This document shows, piece by piece, positions 20,670 through 27,647 of a DNA stretch of 38,322 bases; positions within the stretch are counted from its first letter, which is position 1, and every line of letters begins with the position of its first letter. This stretch comes from a virus. The DNA lies in the IMG/VR virus record IMGVR_UViG_3300013102_000777, positions 1-38,322 of that record; one strand, given 5' to 3'. The translations under genes were made by a program, and so were the position numbers. The notes under the pieces were generated by a model. That model saw only the letters and a program-made list of their open reading frames with translations. It searched no databases and had not been told where the DNA came from.

Positions 20670-21713
20670 ACACTCCGCCGCGCCTTCAACTCCGAACGTC
20701 AGCCCCAGGCCCCCGGCCAGGGCGCGACCCTCGTCGCCCTCAACACTGACCTTTCCACGCAGCCCCAAGCCGAGGGCGCTGCGCCGGAGTGGGTGGAGCT
20801 GATTCCAGCCGGTCCGGCGATCACCGGGCGCGACGGCCGCTTCTGGCTGTTCGATGAGCTGAGCCAAGGCCTGGTGGTCGACGCCTTCACCACCCGTGGC
20901 ATCGACCTGGCGGTGGACTGGGAGCACGCCTCCGAGATCAAAGCGCCCAATGGCGAACCAGCGCCGGCCGCTGGCTGGATCGACCAGCTGGAGATCCGGG
21001 AGGGCGCTCTTTGGGGCCACGTCCAATGGACCCCGCGCGGTGGCGCGCAAGTCGCCACCAAGGAATACCGCTTTCTCTCCCCCGTCTTCGACTACGACCC
21101 GACGTCCCTGCGCATCGGGCGCTTGGTCTCTCTCGGCCTGACAAACAAGCCGAATCTCTTTCTTACTGCCCTCAACCATGAACAACCCACCCCGGAGTCC
21201 ACAGACGTGAAGATTTCCGCTGCGCTATTGGCGCTACTCGGCTTGCCCGAGACCGCCACCGAAGAACAGGCCGTCTCGGCTGCCACCCAGCTCAAGGCCA
21301 CCGCAACCGCCAAGAACAGCGAGCAGCCGAGCCTGGACCGTTACGTCCCGCGCGCCGACTACGACGCTCTCACCACGCGCGCTGCCAATGCCGAGCAAGC
21401 CCTTGCCACCCACCAAAAGGCCCAGCATACGGCCACGGTGGAGACCGAGATCCAGGCGGCGCTCACGGCCGGCAAGATCACCCCGGCCACCGCCGACTAT
21501 CACCGTGCGGCCTGCTCCGAACAGGGCGGCCTGGACCGCTTCCGTGCCTTCGTCGCTGCCGCTCCGGTTGTAGGCGACGCCTCCGGCCTGGAAAACCGCA
21601 AACCCAACGAGGCAACCGCCACCGCCCTTAATGCCGAACAGCAGGCCGTCTGCGCCCAGTTCGGCATGGACCCGGTGGAGTTCGCCAAGACCCTCAAGAG
21701 CCAGGAGGCCTAA
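20664..21713 (+). CDS. I: Capsid maturation protease with C-terminal scaffold region (Mu I-like)
   Basis: A 349-residue Mu I-type protease. The N-terminal domain (residues 35-165) has EWVELIPAGPAITGRDGRF, the VDWEHAS motif with a likely active-site His, and EYRFLSPVFDYDP, all typical of the Mu-like protease. The C-terminal part (about 180-349) is Ala/Gln/Glu-rich and helical, like a scaffold (Mu Z), and includes VSAATQLKATATAKNS. It would process scaffold and capsid during head maturation. It is the first gene after operator B, and its start codon is inside a hairpin. Confidence 0.9.
   Translation: MNTLRRAFNSERQPQAPGQGATLVALNTDLSTQPQAEGAAPEWVELIPAGPAITGRDGRFWLFDELSQGLVVDAFTTRGIDLAVDWEHASEIKAPNGEPAPAAGWIDQLEIREGALWGHVQWTPRGGAQVATKEYRFLSPVFDYDPTSLRIGRLVSLGLTNKPNLFLTALNHEQPTPESTDVKISAALLALLGLPETATEEQAVSAATQLKATATAKNSEQPSLDRYVPRADYDALTTRAANAEQALATHQKAQHTATVETEIQAALTAGKITPATADYHRAACSEQGGLDRFRAFVAAAPVVGDASGLENRKPNEATATALNAEQQAVCAQFGMDPVEFAKTLKSQEA
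21207..21713 (+). CDS. Z: Probable internal-start scaffold protein (Mu Z-like)
   Basis: GTG 21207 lies in frame within the protease gene with GGAG nine bases upstream. It would give a 168-residue protein consisting only of the helical scaffold part, as Mu makes Z from an internal start of gene I. The supporting sequence is the well placed ribosome-binding site and the domain boundary. Use of this start is inference. Confidence 0.45.
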   Translation: MKISAALLALLGLPETATEEQAVSAATQLKATATAKNSEQPSLDRYVPRADYDALTTRAANAEQALATHQKAQHTATVETEIQAALTAGKITPATADYHRAACSEQGGLDRFRAFVAAAPVVGDASGLENRKPNEATATALNAEQQAVCAQFGMDPVEFAKTLKSQEA

Positions 21714-21716
21714 GCC

Positions 21717-22112
21717 ATGGCGCTCACCGCTGATCGCAACACCCCTATGCGCGGCATTGGCCTTTTGGCCCTGGCCGTTGCAGCCGGCACCCGCATCTAT
21801 GCCGGCTCCCTGGTCGTGGTCGACGCCACCGGCTTTGCCACCCCCGGCAAGGTCGCCACCGGCCTGAGCTACGTCGGTCGCGCCGAGGAATCGGTGGACA
21901 ACGCCACCGGCGCTGCGGGTGCGGTACGCGTCCCGGTACGTCGTGGCGAAGCCTTCAAGTGGGCCAACGACGGGACCATCACCCAGGCCCAGCTGTTCAA
22001 GACCGCCTACATCGTCGACGACCAGACCGTCGGCGCCACGGACGACACCGGCAAGCGCTCCGCCGCTGGCCGTATCACCGGCATCGACGCCGACGGCGTT
22101 TGGATCGAGTAA
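21717..22112 (+). CDS. Putative head decoration protein (DUF2190-like)
   Basis: A 131-residue beta-rich protein directly between protease and capsid genes. The pattern IYAGSLVVVDATGFATPGK and the later GRAEESVDN and RRGEAFKWAN resemble capsid cement proteins of the DUF2190 type. It would bind the outside of the capsid in many copies. The position is the usual one for decoration proteins. The family match is by impression of short motifs. Confidence 0.65.
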   Translation: MALTADRNTPMRGIGLLALAVAAGTRIYAGSLVVVDATGFATPGKVATGLSYVGRAEESVDNATGAAGAVRVPVRRGEAFKWANDGTITQAQLFKTAYIVDDQTVGATDDTGKRSAAGRITGIDADGVWIE

Positions 22113-22134
22113 CCCACGAAGGAGCGCCCCGCGC

Positions 22135-23043
22135 ATGTTGGTCAATAAGTCTTCCATCCAAGCGGCTTTCGTCGCCCTGAAAACACTGTTCAATAATGCC
22201 TTCGCGGCTGCGCCCAGCACCTGGGACAAGATCGCCATGAAGGTGCCGTCGTCCACCGGCAGCAACCTCTATGCCTGGCTGAGCGCCTTCCCAAAGATGC
22301 GTCGCTGGGTCGGTGAAAAGCACGTCAAGAACCTTCAGGCCTACAGCTATTCAGTCGTCAACGAAGACTGGGAAGCCACGGTCGCCGTCAACCGCAACCA
22401 CATCGAAGACGATCAACTGGGTATCTACCAGCCCCAGGCACAGATGGCGGGCTTCTCGGCCAAGCAGCTGCCGGACGAGATCGTCTATGAGCTGGTGAAC
22501 AACGGCTTTACCGCCCTGTGCTACGACGGCCAGTACTTCTTCGATGTCGACCACCCGGTGGCCGGTGCGAGCGTCAGCAACGTGGGTACCAAGGCGCTGA
22601 GCGCCGCGACCCTGGCCGCTGCTCAGGGAAGCTATGGCGCCGCCCGTACCGCCATGCGCCGCTTCAAGGACGAGGATGGCCGCCCGATCAACGTCAGCCC
22701 CACCGTGCTGCTGGTGCCCCCGGCCCTGGAAGACACTGCCCGTGCACTGTTGACCGTGGATCGCCTGGAAGACGGCAAGCCCAATCCGTACAAGGGCACC
22801 GCCGAGCTGGTGGTCGAGTCGCGCCTGACCTCGGACACCGCCTGGTTTCTGCTGGACACCAGCAAGCCCGTGCGCCCCTTCATCTATCAGGAGCGTAAGG
22901 CGCCGGTCTTCGTCCAGCAGACCGACCCTGAGGCCGACGACGTCTTCAGCCGCAAGGAATACAAGTTCGGTGCGGAAGCGCGGGCAGCGGGTGGCTATGG
23001 CTTCTGGCAGATGGCCTACGGCTCGACCGGCACGGTGGCCTAA
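22135..23043 (+). CDS. T: Major capsid protein (Mu T-like)
   Basis: A 302-residue Mu T-family capsid protein. The hallmark NEDWEATVAVNRNHIEDDQL is followed by LGIYQPQAQMAG, then FFDVDHPV and a C-terminal GGYGFWQMAYGS. About the length of Mu T (305). ATG 22135 has GAAGGAG upstream; the frame is open further upstream, but the family N-terminus begins here. The protein forms the icosahedral head shell. Confidence 0.94.
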   Translation: MLVNKSSIQAAFVALKTLFNNAFAAAPSTWDKIAMKVPSSTGSNLYAWLSAFPKMRRWVGEKHVKNLQAYSYSVVNEDWEATVAVNRNHIEDDQLGIYQPQAQMAGFSAKQLPDEIVYELVNNGFTALCYDGQYFFDVDHPVAGASVSNVGTKALSAATLAAAQGSYGAARTAMRRFKDEDGRPINVSPTVLLVPPALEDTARALLTVDRLEDGKPNPYKGTAELVVESRLTSDTAWFLLDTSKPVRPFIYQERKAPVFVQQTDPEADDVFSRKEYKFGAEARAAGGYGFWQMAYGSTGTVA

Positions 23044-23742
23044 ATGGACGGGGTCACTATTACCGCGAAGATCGATGGCTTCCGCCGGGGTGGCATCGCC
23101 CACTCGGCCGCCGGCACCCACTATCCCGAGGGCTACTTCTCCGAGGCGCAGCTGAAGGCGTTCCGCCAAGAGCCGCAATTAGTAGTCGTCGAAGGCGTTG
23201 TCGACGTGTCAACCGAAGAGCTGAGCTTGATTGCGGCCGACCAGCAGCATGAGTTGCTGAGCAACATGGTCGACTCGCTGAAGGGGCGCCTGGTCGTGTC
23301 GGAAGAGCTGGTCGAGACCCTGACCAGCCGCCTGGCCGACTCCGAGGACGTGGTTCAAGCGCTGCTCCAGTGCGTGACCGAGGTCAATGCCAAGTACGTC
23401 GGCATCCCCGAGCTGATCCTGCTCGACCTGCGATCCCTGGAGCGGGCAGACCCCGCTCAAGAGGGCGTGCTGTGCCTCAAGGAAGAGGACGTCCTCGGTC
23501 TACTCAAGCGCTTCACCCTGGCTCATCCCTTGACCCTGGAGCACGGCAATGCAGGCACTTCCACGGCCGGCGACGCTGCCGGGACTTCTGAAGCGGCGGC
23601 GGGCGCGGCGTCGGCTGCGCCAGTTCCTCAAGCACCTGGTGCTGACCCACAGCCTGTGAAGGCCGAGCATTCGGCTGGAGGCAGGGCGGCACGTGGTAAG
23701 GCCAGCAAGGACGCTAGCAAGCAGGAAGGCGACAACGCATGA
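23044..23742 (+). CDS. Mu gp35-like protein (FluMu-type N-terminal domain)
   Basis: A 232-residue protein. Residues 1-55 match the gp35/FluMu N-terminal domain (GFRRGGIAHSAAGTHYPEGY, then a short strand QLVVVEGV). The middle is helical (coiled coil around QQHELLSNMVDSLKGRLVVS), and the C-terminus is a long Ala/Gly/Lys low-complexity tail ending in KASKDASKQEGDNA. It starts immediately after the capsid stop. The role is probably structural at the head; the exact function is unknown. Confidence 0.8.
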   Translation: MDGVTITAKIDGFRRGGIAHSAAGTHYPEGYFSEAQLKAFRQEPQLVVVEGVVDVSTEELSLIAADQQHELLSNMVDSLKGRLVVSEELVETLTSRLADSEDVVQALLQCVTEVNAKYVGIPELILLDLRSLERADPAQEGVLCLKEEDVLGLLKRFTLAHPLTLEHGNAGTSTAGDAAGTSEAAAGAASAAPVPQAPGADPQPVKAEHSAGGRAARGKASKDASKQEGDNA

Positions 23743-24230
23743 ACCTCTCGCTGCCGAGCGCCATCGCCCTCATCACCCGCTTTGGAGCCAGGGAACTGGC
23801 GGACCTGTCGGTGCCGGTCACCCGTGATCCAATTGAACCGGAGCTGCTGGAAGCGGCCGCCACGGGTGCAGACCTGTCTGGCTGGGATGCCGAGGACGTC
23901 AAGACGGCGGTGGTGGCATTGGCCCGGATTGCCGATGCCGCGACCCGCGCTCGCAGCGAGGTCCAGTTCTACCTGCGTTATCGCAGACCCGGCGAGGACG
24001 CGCCGGAATGGGTCAAGGATGACCTGCCGGAGCTGACCCGGTTTCACCTGTATGGCGAGAAAGCCAACGCCGAGTCGGCGGTGCGCCTGCGCTATCGCGA
24101 CATCCTAAAACGGCTAGAGAACCTAGCCGCTGAAGACTCGCAACGCGGCGCTGCCGAGTCGGGCCAGTCTGGCCTACAGGTGCGCCATCAGCCTCGGTTG
24201 TTCAACCGTAACAGCCTGGGACGGCTGTGA
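23739..24230 (+). CDS. Head-tail connector protein (Mu gp36, DUF1320)
   Basis: A 163-residue DUF1320 protein with the expected helical pattern: ALITRFGARELADLSVPVT at the start, VKTAVVALARIADAATRAR, then a surface-charged C-terminus. In Mu, gp36 is an adaptor between portal and tail. Overlaps at both ends indicate coupled translation with gp35 and gp37. Confidence 0.85.
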   Translation: MNLSLPSAIALITRFGARELADLSVPVTRDPIEPELLEAAATGADLSGWDAEDVKTAVVALARIADAATRARSEVQFYLRYRRPGEDAPEWVKDDLPELTRFHLYGEKANAESAVRLRYRDILKRLENLAAEDSQRGAAESGQSGLQVRHQPRLFNRNSLGRL

Positions 24231-24799
24231 TGCTGGGCGTACTGGAAGACGCCATCCAGGCCAGGCTCGCGGAGCTGCGCAATCAGCTCCCGCGCCTGGC
24301 TCTGGACAGCTACGGCGGCGAACTGAGTGATCCCGATCAGTTGGTGGAGATGCTCAAGCGTACTCCCCTGATCCTGATTACCACGCCCAAGGTGGCCTTC
24401 CGCCCCAAGGGCGCCCGGCGCTATCAGGCCGCTGTGGTCTTCCGCCTAGTCATCGCCAGCAAGTCCGTTCGCGGCGAGCGTGAGACCCGACGGGGTACGG
24501 ACCTAAAAAGTGACCCCGGAAGCTACTGGATCTGGGAAAGCACCCTGCGCCTGCTGACCGGTTGGCAGCACAAACCAGATGGCGCCCGCGTGGCACCGAC
24601 CGAGTTCGCCAACCTGGTCAACGGCAAGTTCGAGTCAAGCCATCTGTCGGTGCTGGGCCAGAGCTTTGCCATCGACCTGGACTGGGAAGTGCCCGAAGAG
24701 CCATTGCCACTGCTGGAAGGGGTGGATCTTGCGTTCCACGTGCCTACCGGCAATCCCAACCCCACTGCTCAAGACACCATCGATCTGAGGAATCTTTAA
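24230..24799 (+). CDS. Mu gp37-like protein (DUF1834)
   Basis: A 189-residue DUF1834 protein with the typical ILITTPKVAFRPKG, YQAAVVFRLVIASKSVRGE and a late LNGKF-like LVNGKFESSHLSVLGQSFAI. It probably acts in head-tail joining or tail termination. The ATG at 24230 overlaps the gp36 stop (TGATG); a GTG one codon earlier is also possible. Confidence 0.83.
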   Translation: MLGVLEDAIQARLAELRNQLPRLALDSYGGELSDPDQLVEMLKRTPLILITTPKVAFRPKGARRYQAAVVFRLVIASKSVRGERETRRGTDLKSDPGSYWIWESTLRLLTGWQHKPDGARVAPTEFANLVNGKFESSHLSVLGQSFAIDLDWEVPEEPLPLLEGVDLAFHVPTGNPNPTAQDTIDLRNL

Positions 24800-25066
24800 A
24801 TGCGCGTGATCGCAACCGAACACCCGGTCCCGGTGCCGCCCACGGCGGAACATCCCGAGGGCAGCTTCATCCAGCCCGCACCGGCCGAGCCGGTGGTGGT
24901 GCCCGAGAACGCCTATTTCCTGCGCCGCATCGCCTCTGGCGAGCTGGCCCGCGTGGATGAGCCTGTCGAAGCTGCGCCTGCGTCTGCCGATGAGGCGCAG
25001 GCCATCTCAGACATCAGCGCCAAGTCAACGCGCGGTGCCAAAGCCACCACCAAGGGAGTTGAATAA
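24800..25066 (+). CDS. Mu gp38-like protein (DUF2635)
   Basis: An 88-residue protein with the DUF2635 N-terminal region (VIATEHPVPVPPTAEHPEGS, then YFLRRIASGELARVD) and an Ala/Lys-rich tail. It lies directly before the sheath gene as in Mu-like phages; its stop is shared with the sheath start (TAATG). Function unknown. Confidence 0.8.
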   Translation: MRVIATEHPVPVPPTAEHPEGSFIQPAPAEPVVVPENAYFLRRIASGELARVDEPVEAAPASADEAQAISDISAKSTRGAKATTKGVE

Positions 25067-26163
25067 TGCCCGTTTCCTTCGACACCATCCCCGGCAGCAT
25101 CCGCAAGCCGGGCGCCTATCTCGAATTCAACACCAGCCTCGCGGTGCGCACCCTGCCCACCAACGCGCAAAGCATCTGCCTGGTCGTGCCGTTGGATGCC
25201 GGCGCCACCGTGGCGGCTAACGTTCCCACCCAGGTCTACAGCGCCGATGAGGCCAAGACCAAGTTCGGCGCAGTCGCGGCCGAGATGGTGGCTGCTTCTA
25301 TCGCCACCTACCGCTATGTGGCCATCTCCTGCGTCGGCGTGATCGTCAGTGGCAGCACTGAGCCGGACCTGACTGCCGCACTGGCCGCCACCGCTCAGGG
25401 CGGTTTCACCATCATCGTTCCCGCCTGGTTCAGCCAGACCGCGTTGACGGCAGTGCGCACCCACATCGCGACCTGGACCAGCTCAATGGAGCAACAATCC
25501 ATCCTCGGTGTGGGCGCAGTCACCACTACCCTGTCGGCGGCCACCGCGCTAGCGGCGAGCCTCAACGCCGGAGCGATCACCATCGCGGCGCTGCCTGGCA
25601 CTGCTGCCACCGCCCGCCAGGTCGCCGCTGCGTACGCTGCCATGATCGCCTCCGAGGAAGATCCGGCACGTCCCCTCAATACCTTGGTGCTGACCGGCAT
25701 TCCTGTTCCGCCCATCGCTAGCCGTCTCGGTCGCACCGAGCAGGAAGCTTGCCTGGCCAACGGCGTGACGCCGCTGGAGGTCGGGGCCGGAGACGTGGTG
25801 CAGATCGTTCGCGCGGTCTCCACCTATACCAAGAACGCGGCCGGTGCCACCGACGTGTCCCTGCTCGATCTGACCACCATGCGTACCTTGTACTACGTGC
25901 GCCAGGCCTGTCGCGCCCGTATTCGACTTCGCTTCCCGCGCGCCAAGCTGTCGAGCAAGACCCCGGCCGCCGTGCGGGGTGAGCTGCTGGACGTGCTCAA
26001 AAAGTGCGAAGAGCTGGAGATCGTCGAGAACGTGGACGACAACGCCGACGCCCTGGTGTGCGAGCGCTCAGGCCAAGACGTCAACCGGATCAACGCGGCG
26101 ATTCCCGCCGATGTCGTTAATGGCCTGCATGTCTTTGCCGGCCGCATCGATTTGCTGCTGTAA
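25066..26163 (+). CDS. L: Contractile tail sheath protein (Mu L-like)
   Basis: A 365-residue tail sheath protein. The C-terminal core has the family pattern ARPLNTLVLTGIPVPP, RTEQEACLANGVTPLEVG, VQIVRAVSTYTKN and the final GLHVFAGRIDLLL. The presence of a sheath makes this a myovirus-type Mu relative. It is clearly shorter than Mu L (495 residues): the surface-exposed insertion domain is reduced. It contracts to drive the tube through the host envelope. Confidence 0.9.
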   Translation: MPVSFDTIPGSIRKPGAYLEFNTSLAVRTLPTNAQSICLVVPLDAGATVAANVPTQVYSADEAKTKFGAVAAEMVAASIATYRYVAISCVGVIVSGSTEPDLTAALAATAQGGFTIIVPAWFSQTALTAVRTHIATWTSSMEQQSILGVGAVTTTLSAATALAASLNAGAITIAALPGTAATARQVAAAYAAMIASEEDPARPLNTLVLTGIPVPPIASRLGRTEQEACLANGVTPLEVGAGDVVQIVRAVSTYTKNAAGATDVSLLDLTTMRTLYYVRQACRARIRLRFPRAKLSSKTPAAVRGELLDVLKKCEELEIVENVDDNADALVCERSGQDVNRINAAIPADVVNGLHVFAGRIDLLL

Positions 26164-26175
26164 GGAGCCCTAAGC

Positions 26176-26547
26176 ATGTCGGATAAATTCGTTGGGATGA
26201 TCGTGCTGGAGATCAACGGCACTGAGTACGAGGTGACCAGCGTCGAGCCATCCCTCAAGACCGGTCGCAAGACGGTCAAGACCATGAACCGTACCGGTCG
26301 CGCCACGGGTTCGGCCAAGGGCATCGAGGAGCACGACCTCAAGATCTCCGTGGCTATCCCCAAGACTGGCGAGCCGGATTGGCGCGCCCTGGTTGATGCC
26401 AAGCTAACCGTGTATCCCCAAGACGGCGGTGGCAAGCGCGAGACCTGGACCGGTTGCAGCCTGACTGAGCTGGGCAGCAAGTATCAGGTGGAAGGCGAAG
26501 CCACGCGCGACCTGACCATCTCCGCGCTCAATTACTACACGGAATAA
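26176..26547 (+). CDS. M: Tail tube protein (Mu M-like)
   Basis: A 123-residue tail tube protein with the family features EINGTEYEVTSVEPSLKTGR at the start, DLKISVAIPKTG in the middle and a closing strand region. It follows the sheath gene as in Mu and has GGAG before ATG 26176. Polymerises to the inner tube inside the sheath. Confidence 0.9.
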   Translation: MSDKFVGMIVLEINGTEYEVTSVEPSLKTGRKTVKTMNRTGRATGSAKGIEEHDLKISVAIPKTGEPDWRALVDAKLTVYPQDGGGKRETWTGCSLTELGSKYQVEGEATRDLTISALNYYTE

Positions 26548-26550
26548 GCC

Positions 26551-26943
26551 ATGAGCGAACAAGAAAGGCAGGACAAGCGCTGGGATGGCTTGACCATCAC
26601 TCGCGACTTGGCGGTCGGCGTCTACTTCGCCGGGATGCGGCACAAGCGCTTCACTTTGCGCACCGGGGTAACGGGCGACTTCATTGCCGCTCAGGAAGAG
26701 CACCCCAATGGCCCGATGCAGCTGATCACGCTGGAGGTCTATCGTCGTCAGCTGCTCAGCCTGGGTGAGATCCCCGGCGACCAGCTCACTACGGCGTTGC
26801 TGCGTGAGAACCTGCTCGAAGCGGATCTAGCCCTCGTCGCTGACGCGGATGCTGAGCTGGAAAAAAAGCTGGCGCCGCCGAGCGCGGCAACGCCGTCTGG
26901 CGACGCATCGAACATGCCCTCGTCCGACATGGCTACCGACTAG
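26551..26943 (+). CDS. Tail assembly chaperone, unshifted product (Mu gp41)
   Basis: A 130-residue Mu gp41-type chaperone (FTLRTGVTGDFIAAQEEHPN and QLITLEVYRRQLLSLGEIPG) that binds the tape measure and guides tail tube assembly. Its 3' part contains the slippery heptamer A AAA AAG at 26862-26868, in the correct reading phase for -1 slippage. The unshifted tail after it (PSAATPSGDASNMPSSDMAT) is low complexity, as expected for the short form. Confidence 0.88.
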   Translation: MSEQERQDKRWDGLTITRDLAVGVYFAGMRHKRFTLRTGVTGDFIAAQEEHPNGPMQLITLEVYRRQLLSLGEIPGDQLTTALLRENLLEADLALVADADAELEKKLAPPSAATPSGDASNMPSSDMATD

Positions 26944-27062
26944 CCGAGATCCGGCAGATGACCCGGCCGGAGATCGAGGCACGGATGGATCTACTCACCG
27001 GGCAATCGAGAACAGCGGGCACCCGCTACGTCAGCACGCGAAAGGGAAGAAAGAAGCCATGA
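26551..27062 (+). CDS. Tail assembly chaperone, -1 frameshift product (Mu gp41-gp42 type)
   Basis: Joining 26551-26868 to 26868-27062 by a -1 slip on A AAA AAG gives a 170-residue fusion. The added 64 residues (GNAVWRRIEHALVRHGYRLA, then EIRQMTRPEIEARMDLLTG) have the helical, Trp-containing look of the second chaperone half in contractile-tailed phages. They have no start codon of their own near the beginning. GCCGC and GCGGC downstream (about 26873-26887) can form a stimulatory hairpin. The TGA of the fusion overlaps the ATG of the next gene at 27059. Confidence 0.8.
26862..26868 (+). promoter_or_regulatory. Slippery site A AAA AAG for programmed -1 frameshift
   Basis: The heptamer is read GAA AAA AAG in the zero frame, the same arrangement as the efficient E. 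coli dnaX site. A hairpin-forming GC-rich stretch starts about five bases downstream. Tail assembly chaperones of many long-tailed phages use such a site. Confidence 0.85.
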
Positions 27063-27301
27063 CCTCAACCCACGAGATCCCGCTCGATCTGCCGACCTTC
27101 GAGGCGCTAGATTGCGCACTGCGTTACCACCGGACGGAGGCGCTGTTGTCGCCAGTGGCGCCAGAGCCCATGACGGCCTTCCAGGCTGACTTGGCAGGCG
27201 TCGCGAATCGTCTGGGCTTCAATCCGACTGAACCCGGCGCGTTTCGCATCCAGGTCCAGCCAGGCGGACGCAATTTGCTGCGGTGGAAAGTTGAGGACTA
27301 A
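27059..27301 (+). CDS. Small hypothetical tail-region protein
   Basis: An 80-residue protein starting at ATG 27059, overlapping the stop of the frameshifted chaperone (ATGA); AAGGGAAG gives a ribosome-binding site. It has a helical N-terminal half (DLPTFEALDCALRYHRTEA) and a C-terminal half with LGFNPTEPGAFRIQVQPG. Unrecognised. Its coupling to the chaperone suggests a tail assembly role or a small insertion. Confidence 0.6.
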   Translation: MTSTHEIPLDLPTFEALDCALRYHRTEALLSPVAPEPMTAFQADLAGVANRLGFNPTEPGAFRIQVQPGGRNLLRWKVED

Positions 27302-27325
27302 AGAAGCGTTATTAGAAATTCGGTT

Positions 27326-27592
27326 CTAGAGCTTTCCTGTGATCGCGGCAAAAACTGCTATCGCAAGCGGATGCTTGATAAACCTTCGAAACCGACCTGT
27401 CTTGTCGTTTTGGGAGCCTTGGGGATTCGGATCGATGTAGGACCTATTCCCTTGGGCAACCAGACCCTCAACGTCGCCATCTGCATCAAGAAGCGTCATC
27501 CCATAAGTTTGGTTATCGATCAGCGTGATGTTCTTTGCCCCTCCCCGTATGCGAATTGCGGCAGGTAGAGACACATCAGGGTCTTCTTTCAT
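27326..27592 (-). CDS. Small opposite-strand protein, probable moron
   Basis: An 88-residue protein on the minus strand between the chaperone and tape measure genes, where no gene is needed for tail assembly. The N-terminal two thirds read like beta-strand turns (AAIRIRGGAKNITLIDNQTY, then GMTLLDADGDVEGLVAQGN), with a polar linker and a hydrophobic C-terminal segment (HPLAIAVFAAITG) that could insert in a membrane. The base composition is more A/T-rich than the tail genes. I see no convincing promoter or Shine-Dalgarno, so the start is uncertain. Function unknown. Confidence 0.55.
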   Translation of the reverse strand: MKEDPDVSLPAAIRIRGGAKNITLIDNQTYGMTLLDADGDVEGLVAQGNRSYIDPNPQGSQNDKTGRFRRFIKHPLAIAVFAAITGKL

Positions 27593-27647
27593 CTCACTTC
27601 ATCTCGCTCAGTGGCCACTCATATCTAAGTAGCATTAGGGCATATAC

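Noticed and set aside
21234-22265. 343-codon minus-strand ORF over protease and capsid genes
   Set aside because: Gly/Ala/Val-rich antisense shadow of high-GC coding DNA with no motif; the plus-strand genes here are firmly assigned.
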